Shown here piece by piece: positions 47,579-60,081 of a stretch of 64,000 bases of DNA (positions are counted from its first letter, which is position 1; the number at the start of each line of letters is the position of its first letter). The DNA lies in contig JALRME010000010.1 of NCBI GenBank assembly GCA_026120035.1, positions 868,001-932,000 on the forward strand, written 5' to 3'. The notes beneath the pieces were generated by a model, which saw only the letters and a list, made by a program, of their open reading frames with translations, was not told the DNA's origin and did not search any database. The position numbers and the translations under genes were made by a program. The DNA is from Coleophoma eucalyptorum (Eukaryota > Ascomycota > Leotiomycetes > Helotiales > Dermateaceae).

Positions 47579-48604
47579 AAAAAACCAAATAATCTTAAAC
47601 GGTTTGATTAATTCCGCTGCGGAAATTAAAATCCCCGTAGTTACAAAAGATTCCCAACCAACGGCTCGTGGTAAATTTTCCTCGTCCCAAGCTCGGGGGT
47701 CGAGTAAAGTAATCGGAGATTGATTGGATTTTGGGGGGGGGGGGGCATGGAGTGCGGAACAGAGGACAGAGAAAAAGGTGGTCTGCTTTGGCGATGACCA
47801 CGACTGCGACGGAGGACCACGACGACGACGACAACGAACGTTGAGGCTTTGCGGGAAGGATGGGGCTGAAACTCGCAATCGCGTGGAGTAGATCAACTAT
47901 GACCGTCAGTGCCCGTGAAGAAGGAATATTAACTTGAGTTGAGTGAACGGGAGGGTCTAGAATTTTGTGGACCAACTGGCGGAAGACTTACCTGAGTCGG
48001 CTTGGATGGTGACTTTACTTACTGTAGGGTATTCTGGGGGAAAGGCATTTGCCGTAACGGTCTATTCATTTATCTCGTCCCCAAAGGTACTTTGGAAATA
48101 GTATGTTTGGCGGGTTGGACGGGGTCGGCTTTCCTAGAATTGATTGTTCCTGGTGCTGGATGCCCTGGCCCTGGCTTGACTTTGCCACACTGCAAACTCT
48201 CAGCTACCAGGTATATGCTCACCGTCCCACAGGCGTCGTCAAGCCCCAAGACAACCTATTCTTACTTGCTACTGCCGTTGCCAGGCCTGATAGTTCACGC
48301 CACCCGCCCACAAATTATACTACTTTTAGGGAGGCCGACAGTGCTGGAGCGTCCTGTGCAGCTTCCCTACCTTAACTATATCATGACATGGTATTACATC
48401 CTTGACTTTATGCGAGGAACTGATCCGGTTTTCAGAGAGAATCAAGTAGAAACTTCATGACTTTTCTAGATACGACACTATCCGCTTCGCACAAAACGCC
48501 TTGCTATGCAAAAAATAACATCTGCTCATCCTATCCAATACTCGTCTTTGGGTATCTCACCGTTTCGTCATCCGTTTATGCAACCAGAACAGCATGTCGC
48601 ACAT

Positions 48605-51218
48605 CTATCCACCACCCTCATCGCCAGCTGGATTGAGATAATCATTCTCATTATCCAATTCAGTCAGCCGCAGCGCCTCGCCCACATCCGACACGAAATG
48701 ATCTTGTCCACCACAGACATCAATGATACCACTTCTACGGAATAGCTCGTAAATCGGCGTGCCTTCAGCGGGTCCTCTGGAGAAGAACACTCGAACATCT
48801 CGCTCGCGATATCCTCTCACAATCTCTTCTAATACTTGTGTTCCTGATCCATCCAACTCAGTGACACCATGGATGTCGAAGATGATGTTCTTGTTATGCT
48901 CCTCCGCCCGCACTCGCGGTAAAGCTGGGTGAGCAAGGCCTGTGCCGTATAGCTCCAGTCGTCGCAATCGATTCTTTAGATCTCCAGTGTTAGCAAAAGT
49001 GAGAGGCTCAGGTATCTTCACGATCAAACAGCCCTCAATGAACTCGAGCTTGTCTGGGTTGTCTTCCGCGTTCTCAAATCGATTGGTTCCCGGAATACGA
49101 CCTAGAATCTGAATACGCGGTCTTGTGCTGTGCTTAATGACAGATAGAACCGAGAGTCCAACACCAATCGCGATTCCAAGGGTCAACGAATAAAAGATGG
49201 TCGCGGCGAAAATTATAGCCATAAGGCCGAGCTCCGTAAATCCTCGAATCTTTACGAAAAACATTATATCGTGAGGTGCTTCTTCGATCAAAGACCAAGC
49301 CACGACTGTGATCATAGAAGAAAGGACCGCTTTCTGCATAGTCGTTAGTCAGTGTAGAACAATAGCAGAAGAGGCTTACCGGTAAGTAATAGAAATATGG
49401 GAGCATAAATAAGACACAGATGACAGTGATGATACTCAAAAAGACACTGCTCATTGGCGTCTTACCGCCAGTGCTGGCATTGACTTTGCTTCGTCCATAG
49501 CCACCAAAAGCCGGTAGAGCACAAAAACAGCTGCCGACAAGATTTGCAACCCCCAATGCTACTAACTCGCGATTTGCACTTAGTTGAATGCCTTGAATAC
49601 CATCCCCCTTCTTCCCCTCTCCACCCCCAAGACTCTTTGCAGCCACGGATGACTCAAAGAACCCGAGAAGAGCAATTAAGAACGACGTTCCCATAGCCTC
49701 CTGGATATGCTTCATTTGGGTCATTCTGAACGGCCAGTGAAACGGGAAGGCAGTACCAGTAGTCGACTGTACCTCGCCTAGGATTTCAAGGCCATGTTTG
49801 TCCCATGAGTATGCCCAACAGAACACCGCCGACAAGACGACGACAATGAATCGGTCAGGAATGTATGCAACGTTGGGATATCGAGGCTGGAGCCGTTTTT
49901 TAATTTCACTGAAATCGGTGAGAAAGAATTCCTATTACGAAAAACAAGACTTACCGAAAGACCATGATAATTGCAAAGCTGACGCCCGCAACGATGCTGG
50001 TAAGTTTGTGCGCATGCTTCACATTATGGATGAGGAATCCCAGCTTAGCAATGCTACTGCCATGGGCTACACCATTTGCACCAGCCGCCAATGCAGCCAG
50101 GCCCATTTCGGGAATCAGTTGATCGACGACAATGACAAAACCAATGGCAGAGATGAATCCTCTCAAGAATGGTCTACTGAGGACACTGTCCAAAAAGCCA
50201 AGGCGTGTAAGTCCTGCAATAAAAATTACTGCTCCAGCCAATCCTGTCACAACTCCAGCAACTCTAGCGTTCATCATCTCATCCGCATCATGATGTTTTC
50301 CGCTATCAACACTTGACCTAACCACACTTCCGACCAACAGACTACCTGCAGCTTCTGGACCAACCACCATCTGTGGACAACTTCCAAGCAAGGCATATAT
50401 TATAGGATTAAAGACGAAAGAGTATAGACCATTAATCGGTGGGATGTGACCAAGGTTCGAGGCATAGGAAAGTGCCATGGGGATGTAAAACGAGGCCATC
50501 GTAAGTGCTGCAACAAGATCGCCCTGGAGGTATGACCATTTGTATTGCTTAATCCAGGCGAAGAAGGGGATGTAGTAAGTCATGTACCTGTGGAAAGGGA
50601 GCAATATATTAGCAAGCGTTCCATCTGTGCATTACTTGCAAGGGCATGTGTGAGAACATACATAGTCTTCGTGTTCTTGATGCCATAACGCTCAACAATG
50701 ATGTCTGTCCTGCTCATCTTCTTCTTTCTCGTGCTCCCAGGCCCATTTTTGACACCAATGTTCTCAAAAAAGCTTCCCATAAGACTGCTTCTCTCGCCAT
50801 TGCTCGCACGTCCAAAGCCATAATCACTCGTGGTACTCTCTGGCCTGCTATCGAGACCAGGACTGAAGGTACCATGGTTACACGGCCCGTCGTGAACATG
50901 CCCTGTGACGAGCTCGAACGGCCGCCTTAGTAGAGAGGTCGTCTCGTTCACTGCTCTAGACAAGCCAGAGCCATTGGTCTCGTCATCCCGTACATCAGGG
51001 TCATTTTGGCCGCGGGTAGGCACCATCCGCGGTGAAGGTTCTGAGCTGCTAGGCGCAGTCTGGGCGTGCAAGCTTTGCGTGTCTTCGGGCGAAAGAGATA
51101 ATGTGTGAGCTTCTCGCAGACCGCTGGGTGTCAACGGAGCATGATTCTGCGTGGCTTGATTCTGGCTGCGCATGGAAGGCGGTCGCGAAGGAGGAGAGCT
51201 GGATCTTCGTGAAGACAT
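48605..51218 (-). CDS. SulP-family (SLC26-type) sulfate/anion transporter with STAS domain
   Basis: Exons 51218-50662, 50587-49955, 49908-49380 and 49333-48605 give about 815 aa; all three introns keep frame. The start MSSRRSSSPPSRP is the first ATG in frame. Residues 1-190 are a Ser/Pro-rich cytosolic tail with the basic KKKMSR patch. The membrane part begins with YYIPFFAWIKQYKWSYLQGD followed by LVAALTMASFYIPMALSYAS, the standard SulP first-helix region. Later LVGSCFCALPAFGGYGRSKV and NASTGGKTPMSSV match conserved SulP segments. The C-terminal 200 residues are a STAS domain (IIFDIHGVTELDGSGTQVLE). The substrate is probably sulfate or a related anion; plasma-membrane versus vacuolar location cannot be told. 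The long N-terminal tail is unlike the typical fungal high-affinity sulfate permeases. Confidence 0.9.
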
Positions 51219-52671
51219 TATGGAGATGGTGGCATGAGGTAATGGGTGTCTCAATGATGATATCTACAGGGAATACATGGACAAATACAAAAGCAAATTG
51301 TACATGCAAGATGCAAAGTTGGAGTGGGGTTGAGGTTGGAGTTGGAGTTGGGGTAAAAGATATTCAAGGCATTGACGAGGAAAATAATAGATGGGATGGA
51401 TGGTCAGAAGGCATTTGGGATGAGGTGAAACCTCGCTTGCGCCGCTGACGGCCCTGTGGAACGTGGGGTTCCGATCTGTTTTTGCCTTTGAGTTCTGTCT
51501 ATACATATGTGCTGCATGTCCCAGAAGCTGGGTCGTAAGTAAGGAACGCTGTTTCCGTTCGCATCTTGAGCATTTTCTCCACATTCCTCCCTGCTCCATT
51601 TCCGACAAATTCTGGAGCACGTCACTGGGAACTTTTTTTTGAATGGGTGCCGAGGTCACTAGCGGCCAAAGAGATGTCAAGCATTTGCAATGCGCGAAAG
51701 GCTTGATTACCCTACGTGCATATGATGGAGCTGACAATGCACCAACCCATGTATGAGTTCTTCCCCTCGATTTGTTCTTCAACTAAACTTATCCCTTCAT
51801 ACTGATAGTTAATAAATTGGGTTATAGTTGGGTATCAGCTGTGCCTTAGGCTTATACAGATATATTCCTTGGGCTATCCTCACTGACTTCAATTCTAGCC
51901 GTAACCCAAAGATCACCGACCGCCTTGCAATTGCTGGATTCTCTGTTTCTTTGATCACTCTAATAAAGTCTCTATGAACTTCGAGGTAAATGATTAAATT
52001 TGTGCTAAAACAGAATTCCAACAAAGGCCAAACCTTTGGATTCAAAATATGTAATTCGAAATGATATCATATATCGAGGATCTAATCTGATATTTGAAAA
52101 ATGTCTTAAACACAAAGACTTGTCTTATGGGTTCCAGAAGCAATATCTAAAATGTTTATGCGCTGGATATTTCATTGCTTGTATTTGCAGGACTCTGGAC
52201 CTGATTTTTAGGGATCACTAACATACTAGACCATGACCATGTAGTGCCCCCCCCCCTCCGGGCTCCGCCGCTACTACAGGAAACATGTTTTCTTTCCCCA
52301 AAGCATCGCTGACACGCCGCATCTGGTAGCAATAATATTATTCGTGTACCATGTGTGGACCCTGGTATCGATGAATTTATATTGCATTGTCACAAATTAA
52401 ATCCAAGCTCAAGATTTTTTACATGTTTGACACGTGAAACACAAATGCCCTAGGAACGCGTTCAATCTCTTTCCTAAGAGAAAGTTATTCATCACAAATA
52501 TTCACATTAGTCTTTGCCCCTTCTCTATTATATACAGAATTCATCAGTACGTCCTCATAAACCCCCGTTTCCAAATCCTGCCACCGATACCACCTGAAGT
52601 TACTCCAATACCCCGCCAGGATGCCCTTTGCACATATATAAATAAAACCCACGTAGCGCATTACTATTTCG
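51219..52671. other. Intergenic region between the SulP and ATRIP genes
   Basis: It contains the promoter of the SulP gene (leftward) and the 3' end of the ATRIP-like gene. No gene is recognised. Mostly AT-rich after 51780, with a run of C at about 52246. One lone ACGCGT occurs near 52456, probably by chance. Confidence 0.55.
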
Positions 52672-55123
52672 TCACATTAGGAATGCTGCTTGGATAGCAG
52701 TACCTTCGTCCGGTGTGACTGCATTCTCCAGCATCTCAAGAGCACACTGCGCCACATCTGAATCGATGCCCGCTTCAAGTATGAGGTCCTCCTCGGAAAA
52801 GTTCAAGCGGGCGAGACAGAGCAAGTACTTTTGGAAACCACCATTGATCACTCCCAGCTTCTTTTGCATATTTACTTCGTAGGTTGTCGTCAAGTGGTGT
52901 AGGAGGTGAGTTGCAAGAGCAAGTAGTTTCGCGCTGTTGGCGTTAGTAAGAATCCACCTTTAGATCAGTGAAATGTACCTCTCCTCGTGACCACTCTTGT
53001 GATCGTACAGAGCATCGATCGCTTCACTCATCATGCTCACAATCCTCCCAATGGCATTCTGATGCTGCGCCAATGCATTTCCAGAATAAGGTGACCGAGC
53101 AATTCCACTCAGCAATTGCAGGATTTGCAATCGGAGTTTGAGCAGAGAAGATGTGTCCAACCGGTCCATGCTCATGGGTAAGCAAGGAATCTCAAACAGT
53201 GGCCATGTGAGTCGGTCGATGATATATCCAACATGAATATCCTGCGTCTTCTCGTCAAGCGAAATTGTGCCGAAACTGCTCTTTAGCACACTTGTTGACA
53301 GAATTTGAACCATGGATTGAAAATCTGCCACGGGTTGGTTTTGGCTCAGCATCAGGAGCACAAAATCCCACCGCATTAGTTTCCAAAACCGTATTATGTG
53401 CTCGGTTTGTGACATGCAAGCCAACGCTGCGAAATGAAGGAGAGATAGACATGCTGACACATCAATGACCTTCTCAAATACTGCGGGGGACTCTTTATTG
53501 AACCGTGGTATGGCAACAAGATCGGCAGTTAATTGAGCAAGAGGAACAAGGGTGTCAATGATATGCGGTACCACAGACGAGGTTTTAAGCTCCAAGGCAA
53601 AGGTTAGCATATCCAAAATTAGATATACAGGTTTGAGCTATGCCGTTAGTACGAAAAAATGGCAGAATCGGGCGAACATACATATTTCTCAGTCATGCAC
53701 CTGGACCATATGGATAACAATAACTCGCAGAACTCGACTGGAAGATCTGCTGATGGCTTCTTCATGCCCATAGCTGGTATTTTGCTAAACATTATTGATG
53801 ATAAAGATTCTTCGGGGGATGATGGCAGGGCGTGTCTGCTAAATTCCTCAAAGGTCCGCGGTTGGCCACGATTTGGGCGATGATCCATCATGTTTGCGAG
53901 GAACTATTCTGTCAGTAATTCTGCATTGAAATCTGTCGGAGGCACTCACATCAAGTCGATCATCCTGACGACCGAGTTTCTCAATCATCACCTCATCCAA
54001 GACCGGGTCACGAGGCAGTACAGGCTCTGATGGAGGCTCCTCTGTTTGCATGACCTCCAAAGTGGCAGGGCTGTCTGCTGTTTTCCTTTTTCGTTTTCCC
54101 CCGAGCTTTGAAGGCGAACTTGCCAACCGCTTTTGAAATTTTGAAGGCGAGAGCTTCGATGGCGAGATAGCTTCGATTTCATCGTCGTCAAAGCCATCCC
54201 GGTGAGGGAGCTTCTTCTTTTTCGGAGTCGTGACAAGCCCTGCACCAGCCTTCTTCTCGGATTCCTTCGCTCTGTTTAGCCTCCGAACTCTTTCTGATTC
54301 TTCAGCCAAATCTTGTCTGATGAAATCTCTCTCGGTTGCAGCGCTTTTCTCTGCATTCCTGGCGGCCTCGATTGCTTTTTGTTGCTTCGTCAGCTGCTCG
54401 GCATGCAGTTTTCTCGTCGCTGCTAACTCGCGCTCATATTCCTTGGCCGACTTCTCTTGTTTGCTGCGTACAATCGCAATTTCGCCGGCTTTCATATTCA
54501 GGTCCTGTTTCAGGGCATCTCTTTCTTTCAAAAGCTATTCATAGTGTCAGAGCTTTTGATTGATACCATGTATTTCGAGCTCGTACCTCCTCAATCTGCC
54601 TCTGCAAGCTATCCACGCCGCCGTTATGTCCGGAAGCATGCGTATCTTCCGGCTTTGTTGAAGCCGAGTCATTGCGAATTGTTGTCTGCGATTGCTCCGA
54701 GGTGCTGAAGAGCGGTGGTGTGGGGACTGGACGAGACTGCTGACGGCTTGCCAAGACTGAAACAGTTGTCAGAGATGGAGGAGGAGGAGGACGAGGTAGA
54801 TGATCGGGTTGTCGATTGGCCAAGGTAGAGCCGGTACCATATCTTTGTTGCCGAAAGTCCTCCTGCTGTGACGCTGGTTTGTTTCTGGCCCGTAAATATG
54901 CTGGAGCTGCAGGAGCACTTCTAGCTTCGTCAATCACTACGGCATCATCAAGATCGTCATCGCCAAAATCATCGCCGTAGTCCGAAGATGCATCAGCCTT
55001 GATCTGAGTAAGTCCTTGGGTGAATTGAATGGCACTTCTCTCGAGCTCGTCGAAGGCATTGGAAGGTAATTCGTCGAGGTCATCGTCGAAGAAGAGGCTG
55101 TCTCCGGCGTTGTGACCAGCCAT
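52672..55123 (-). CDS. ATRIP/Rad26 homologue (UvsD-like) DNA damage checkpoint protein
   Basis: Five exons (55123-54587, 54534-53950, 53903-53682, 53637-52979, 52933-52672) with introns of 44-52 nt give about 754 aa. The third intron has a perfect TACTAAC branch site. The N-terminus has an acidic patch (DDFGDDDLDDAVVID), as in the RPA-binding region of ATRIP. Then comes a coiled coil, roughly residues 160-275 (ERDALKQDLNMKAGEIAIVR and neighbours), a basic Ser/Lys-rich linker with SPSK motifs, and a helical C-terminal half typical of fungal Rad26. ATRIP binds RPA-coated single-stranded DNA and recruits ATR/Mec1/UvsB. It is divergent from the CDP-DAG synthase gene across 696 nt. Confidence 0.9.
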
Positions 55124-55819
55124 CTTCCGGAGTCGTCATTGGGGACTGGATTTGTATCCTTCCTGATGTTGAGTCTTCCCTTGGCACTTCCACACGCGAA
55201 AGCGATATTGCCATTTAGAGCGTCGCGTTCTTTGCTGGTAATCGCGTGGAGTGCTCACCGCCTTCGGAACTCGGATGAATACAAACACCTAGTTCAGCCC
55301 AGCCAGATTTGATGGTCATCATCATTATGCCTAGATGTGTTGTTCAGGTAAAAGGATTGCAGATTCATGTTCCAAGTTCCAGTTTTGATTATTGTCTTCT
55401 ATTCCGTGACCTGATAAATCTAGTTTCTGCCATACAAATTTTGACTGCAAATTCCAAACAACCATCAAAGCAGATAGCAAAACCTCCTCTGGTCATGTCA
55501 TTTTCACAAGCTTGATTAGGCCCCTGAAGTATTTTTGTGCCAAGGTGCCCGACTCGACTGCGCAAGACAACGACATCGACCTTTTCCCACCGACCACCGC
55601 CAACGCATTCGACTCTCCACGTCGCCGCTGCTGTCGCCATCTGCAGCATTTCAGCTGTCCTCCCAGGTCTTCTTGAGCTCACTTCGATCCAGGACGACTT
55701 GCGCAAGAAACAGCTAGGATTGACAGCGTTTGACGAGCGCGCGTGTACAACTCGAACTGTACCTTGCAAGTATCGAGACAACTTTGCCGCCCTCGACTCT
55801 AGAATAAATTCTGCCCAAG
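55124..55819. promoter_or_regulatory. Divergent promoter of the ATRIP and CDP-DAG synthase genes
   Basis: The two start codons are 696 nt apart and point away from each other. ACGCGAAA at 55194-55201, 71 nt before the ATRIP start, resembles a hybrid MCB/SCB (E2F-like) cell-cycle element. No gene lies in between; a C/T-rich leader precedes the start at 55820. Confidence 0.5.
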
Positions 55820-57376
55820 ATGGCGAAACCACGCCGCAACATCAAGTTCAACCACCGCAACGGTCACAGCTCGAGCATAGATGGGCGCAGGAGCAGCTTC
55901 TCTGACATTAGTGAAGGTGCATCTGAACCCGGCTCTCCCGTACACGCTGGCGACAGTTCAGCTGCGGTATGTACTATATATGTCTCTGATAGTCTCTTCC
56001 ATACTGACCATGATTTTCTGCAGCCACCAGAAACGGGCCCATCGGAATACGAGAAGAAGAAACAGACCTTTATCACTCGATCAATATGGACGTTTGTCAT
56101 GATAGGGGCATTCTTTGGTGCGATGTTCATGGGCCACCTGTACATTATCGCCATCGTTACGGCCGTCCAGATTATCTCTTTCAAGGAGGTTATTGCAATT
56201 GCGAACGTTCCCAGTAGGGCACGAAGACTGAAATTCACAAAGGCGCTTAATTGGTACTGGCTGTCCACAACCATGTACTTTCTCTACGGAGAAAGCGTCA
56301 TTTACTATTTCAAGCATATCGTACTGGTGGACAAAGTTTTGTTGCCATTTGCGACTCATCATAGATTCATCAGCTTTATGCTCTACGTGATAGGTGAGTA
56401 GATCCTGAAATTAGCTTCTACACAAGATGTTAATGTGTCATAGGATTCGTCTTTTTCGTTGCCTCACTCCAGGCCGGCCACTACCGATTCCAATTCACGC
56501 AGTTCGCATGGACCCATATGGCCTTGTACTTGATCGTCGTTCAAGCCCACTTTATCATGAACAATGTCTTTGAGGGGATGATCTGGTTCTTCCTACCCGT
56601 TTCCCTGGTCATCTGCAACGATATCTTTGCATACCTTTGCGGAATTACCTTTGGTAGAACACAACTCATCAAGCTATCCCCCAAGAAGACCGTAGAGGGC
56701 TTTGTTGGAGCTTGGGTCTTGACGGTCATTTTCGGTATTGGCATGACCAACGTTCTGATGCGTTACTCTTATTTCATTTGTCCCGTTAATGTAAGTATAG
56801 CCACGGGTGTCTAGGTCATAAAGCTAATGTTGGTAGAACCTGGGAGCGAATCTCTGGACTGGTCTTGAATGTACGCCAAATCCGGTCTTCTCACCACACA
56901 CCTACCAACTTCCAATTTGGTTCCCATTTGCAAAATCGTTCTCCATGGCACCAATGCAGATTCACATTCTCATCTTCGGAACCTTTGCATCACTCATCGC
57001 CCCATTCGGTGGCTTCTTTGCATCCGGGCTGAAGCGAACATTTAAGATCAAGGACTTTGGCGACTCTATTCCTGGACACGGTGGTATGACTGACCGCATG
57101 GACTGCCAATTTATCATGGGATTTTTCGCCTATATGTACTACCACAGCTTCATCGCGGTCTACAAGGTATCGCTCGGTGGAGTTATCGAGACCGCTATTA
57201 CTGGCCTGACTGCAGAGGAGCAAATGGAACTGGTAAAAGGAATCAGCAAGCATCTCTACAACCAGGGTGTAATCCCCGCCACGGTAAGTAACCGGCAGAT
57301 TGGATTCTTCACCGCGAAGCATACTGATGATAAACAGGTCTTGGATTGTATGAATATCGCTGTCCAAAGGAGATGA
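55820..57376 (+). CDS. CDS1: Phosphatidate cytidylyltransferase (CDP-diacylglycerol synthase)
   Basis: Exons 55820-55966, 56024-56393, 56444-56790, 56837-57283 and 57338-57376 give about 449 aa, close to the 457 aa of yeast Cds1. The full family signature is present near the C-terminal third: SGLKRTFKIKDFGDSIPGHG followed by GMTDRMD, where the Lys-Asp and the Asp-Arg-x-Asp residues bind metal and substrate. About eight membrane segments precede and surround it. It makes CDP-diacylglycerol from phosphatidate and CTP in the ER, the precursor of phosphatidylinositol, phosphatidylserine and cardiolipin. The last intron is 54 nt, a multiple of three without a stop, so retention would keep the frame; splicing it gives a C-terminus (VLDCMNIAVQRR) that looks more family-like. 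Confidence 0.95.
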
Positions 57377-58452
57377 GCGGGGAGTGTATGCCTTCCATAA
57401 TGAAAAGGGACAACAAGGAGCGCGAGTTAGCACATGTACAATACCCTTTCTTTCTTCGGTAATATCTTTCAGCCTATAAGTTGTAGTAACGAAGGACATC
57501 GGAGATTGGGTTGTAGGCGGGAAAAGCGGTGCTCTTCGGAGCCGGAACCAGAACTGGGGAGGAAAATGGACATGGCCAGGGGCTCAATTATATAGTCATC
57601 TGTAGTTGTGCGTGAGTTAATGGAAAACACTCAAACCCAGGGTATGCGATTCTGCACGGGAGTGGCCACAAGACGGGGCGCAAGGGTGGAATGGAAGGAA
57701 AGATGCAGCATCGAAGGTCGGTCGTTATCGGCCAGGCACTAACTTTGCGTACCACACCCACCACACCCACCACACCTACCACTACCACGCCCGCTTCCCT
57801 TGCCGCAGCGCACTGGGAAAAGTGTGGAGAACCCTGCATACTTCAGAAGGTAAAAAAAGAATGAGGCCGACAACCTTTTCGCTTCTTCCCAACCAGGAGA
57901 CAATAGACAATGCCGATCGGCAAAGGCTCCAGCGCCTGGCTCCACGGCCAAGGGGGAAAGTATGTTGGCATGATCCCTTTATTCAACTCGAACCCCGCCC
58001 ACTACGAGATCGTGAAAGATAGGCGCTGATTGTTGACAGCCCGGTTTGTGTTATGCCTTCGTGTGATTCGCCGCTCAACTCTTGCGTCCAAGAGTAGCAG
58101 GTACATGCGAGAATTTCTAGTATCTTGACCTCAAACTCTAAGATCGTGGCCGCATGAACGAAACCAGTCGAGGATCCACTGGTCTGAATAACTGTGCTGA
58201 CTGACAGGATGAGCATTGATAGCTTATCACTAAGTTGGCAGGAATGGGTGGTAAAAGTCATCCTGGAATATATCAGCTACAGTTGTCTCCGACCACGAGG
58301 AGACCGCTCGTGGTCCATCCCAATCGTCTCCTTCTCTTTGTCCTTCTCATCTTCCTCCAGCTCTACTTAGTTCGGCGAGCGCCACGACCGGAATCGGGAC
58401 TTGCAATACCAAAAAATCCTTTGCTCAAACAAAAGGAAGGCAGTCTTCCACG
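57377..58452. other. Intergenic region upstream of the APC permease gene
   Basis: No gene seen. A CACCACACC-type short repeat lies near 57745-57795. The C/T-rich stretch near 58310-58370 is probably the 5' leader of the permease. Short frames have no recognisable features. Confidence 0.55.
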
Positions 58453-60081
58453 ATGGATCTCGATCCACCGTCCGAGTTTGGTGTTCCTACGAAGCGAATA
58501 ACCACCGTCGAACTCAATAACCAAGATGCTCTGGATTTGGCTGCTATGGGCCATGAGTCCACACTCATCCGACGATTTAATATCTGGAGTATGCTCGCTC
58601 TGGCTTTCAGTGTGCTCGGAACCTGGTCTACATTTGCCCAAGATCTGGCCAGCGGTCTGGAGAATGGCGGCGCCGTCGCCATCATCTGGGGATTGTGTCT
58701 AGTTACCTTTTGCAATATATGCATTGCATTATCCCTCGGGGAGTTGCTCAGTGCTATGCCAACCGCATTGGGACAAGCATACTGGATTGATCGATTGACC
58801 AACAATTCATGGGGTCGGTTCACCTCGTATATGTGTGCTTGGATTAATACCTTTGGCTGGTGGGCTCTCACAGCTTCGCAGATAGCATTCATGACCAACT
58901 TTATCCTTGGAATCAAGGTCATGTTTGACAATGATTGGAGCGGAGCATCAAAGGGTTGGGTGCAATTCCTTGTCTACATCGGCATCACTCTGGCCTTCAC
59001 CGTCTTCAACATCATCATCTGCCGCAGAGAGAAAGGACTGCCCTGGTTCAACAACATTGTTGGCATCCAGTTTGCGGTTCTGTTTGTCGTCTTTTGCCTC
59101 GCACTGCTCATCAGTGTTGCGGTGCGTGATGACTTGCATTTCCAGTCTGGAAAGTTCGTGTTTGGGAAGTGGATCAACCAAACTGGCTGGCCGGATGGAG
59201 TAGTGTGGTTCACCGGACTCATCCAGGCAGCATATGGCTTAACGGCCTTCGACTCTGTTATTCACATGATCGAAGAAATCTCTTCTCCACGAACGAATGG
59301 ACCGAAAGTCATTTGGCTTGCCGTTGCGATGGGTGCAGCTTCAGGCGGCATCTTCATGATATTCTGTTTGTTTTGTATTCAAGACTTGGATTCCATCCTG
59401 AACTCTGCCACGGGTCTTCCATTCGCCCAGTTGATTATGGATACAGTTGGATTACAGGGAGCGGCGGCCTTGGTCACTCTCTTCTGTTTTAACGGCCTGG
59501 GTCAAGGTGTCAGTATCATGACAACAGGATCAAGGTTGACATGGGGCTTTGCACGCGATGGAGGTCTTCCATGGAGTGTTTATTTGTCGGAAGTCAATCA
59601 GACCTGGAACGTACCGGTACGTGCTCTATGGGCGCAAGGCTTCATCATTGCTCTCATTGGTATCCTCTATCTGTTTGCCACCACCGTTCTCGAGGCCATT
59701 CTCAGCGTCAGCACCATAGCACTCACTATATCTTATGCTATGCCAATCATTACGCTGGTTGTTGTTGGTCGAGACAAGCTCCCACCGAGCCAATTTAATC
59801 TCGGGAGATGGGGACCAGCCCTCAACTATATCAGCATTATCTATTGCACTATCACAACCGTGTTTTTCTTCTTCCCCGGCTCACCAAACCCGGGTCCATC
59901 CGACATGAACTATGCCATAGCTGTGTTCGCAATCATGTTGGTCATGGCTCTGATCTCTTGGTTTTGGAAAGGCAAAGAGACTTACTTGAAGACGGATGGG
60001 GCCATGTTGGAAATCTTTCGAGCAGTGCAGTTGGAAAACAATGAGCCAACACATATCGAAGGAATTGCGAAGATGCCTTAG
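58453..60081 (+). CDS. APC-superfamily permease (GABA/choline-type, ACT family)
   Basis: Single-exon gene of 542 aa with about twelve membrane segments. The start is supported by the usual cytosolic N-terminus before the first helix (FNIWSMLALAFSVLGTWSTF). The first segments (GLENGGAVAIIWGLCLVTFC, SLGELLSAMPTALGQAYW) match the fungal amino acid/choline transporter family, which includes yeast Hnm1 and GABA permeases such as GabA and Uga4. Residues between the helices (EISSPRTNGPKVIW, then GSRLTWGFARDGGLPWS) are also typical. The substrate is likely a cationic or zwitterionic amine such as choline, GABA or a polyamine, and cannot be settled by eye. It ends 355 nt from the end of the convergent dehydrogenase gene. 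Confidence 0.9.
   Translation: MDLDPPSEFGVPTKRITTVELNNQDALDLAAMGHESTLIRRFNIWSMLALAFSVLGTWSTFAQDLASGLENGGAVAIIWGLCLVTFCNICIALSLGELLSAMPTALGQAYWIDRLTNNSWGRFTSYMCAWINTFGWWALTASQIAFMTNFILGIKVMFDNDWSGASKGWVQFLVYIGITLAFTVFNIIICRREKGLPWFNNIVGIQFAVLFVVFCLALLISVAVRDDLHFQSGKFVFGKWINQTGWPDGVVWFTGLIQAAYGLTAFDSVIHMIEEISSPRTNGPKVIWLAVAMGAASGGIFMIFCLFCIQDLDSILNSATGLPFAQLIMDTVGLQGAAALVTLFCFNGLGQGVSIMTTGSRLTWGFARDGGLPWSVYLSEVNQTWNVPVRALWAQGFIIALIGILYLFATTVLEAILSVSTIALTISYAMPIITLVVVGRDKLPPSQFNLGRWGPALNYISIIYCTITTVFFFFPGSPNPGPSDMNYAIAVFAIMLVMALISWFWKGKETYLKTDGAMLEIFRAVQLENNEPTHIEGIAKMP

Larger units (their letters stand above)
44296..48604. other. 4.3-kb region without a recognised gene
   Basis: No coding region can be supported. 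Open frames such as 44765-45256 and 48002-48460 have repeat-biased or random-looking translations and no domain. The part near 44296-44700 must be the promoter of the secreted repeat protein. The rest holds degenerate CAGTACAGT repeats (45193-45273), a TTAACCTACC minisatellite (47527-47578), T- and A-runs near 47400, a 13-G run at 47733-47745 and short GAC repeats near 47820. A long non-coding transcript or a very large promoter is possible. Confidence 0.5.

Noticed and set aside
48002..48460. 152-codon plus-strand frame
   Set aside because: Non-ATG start and no domain; it probably lies in the 3' flank of the SulP gene.
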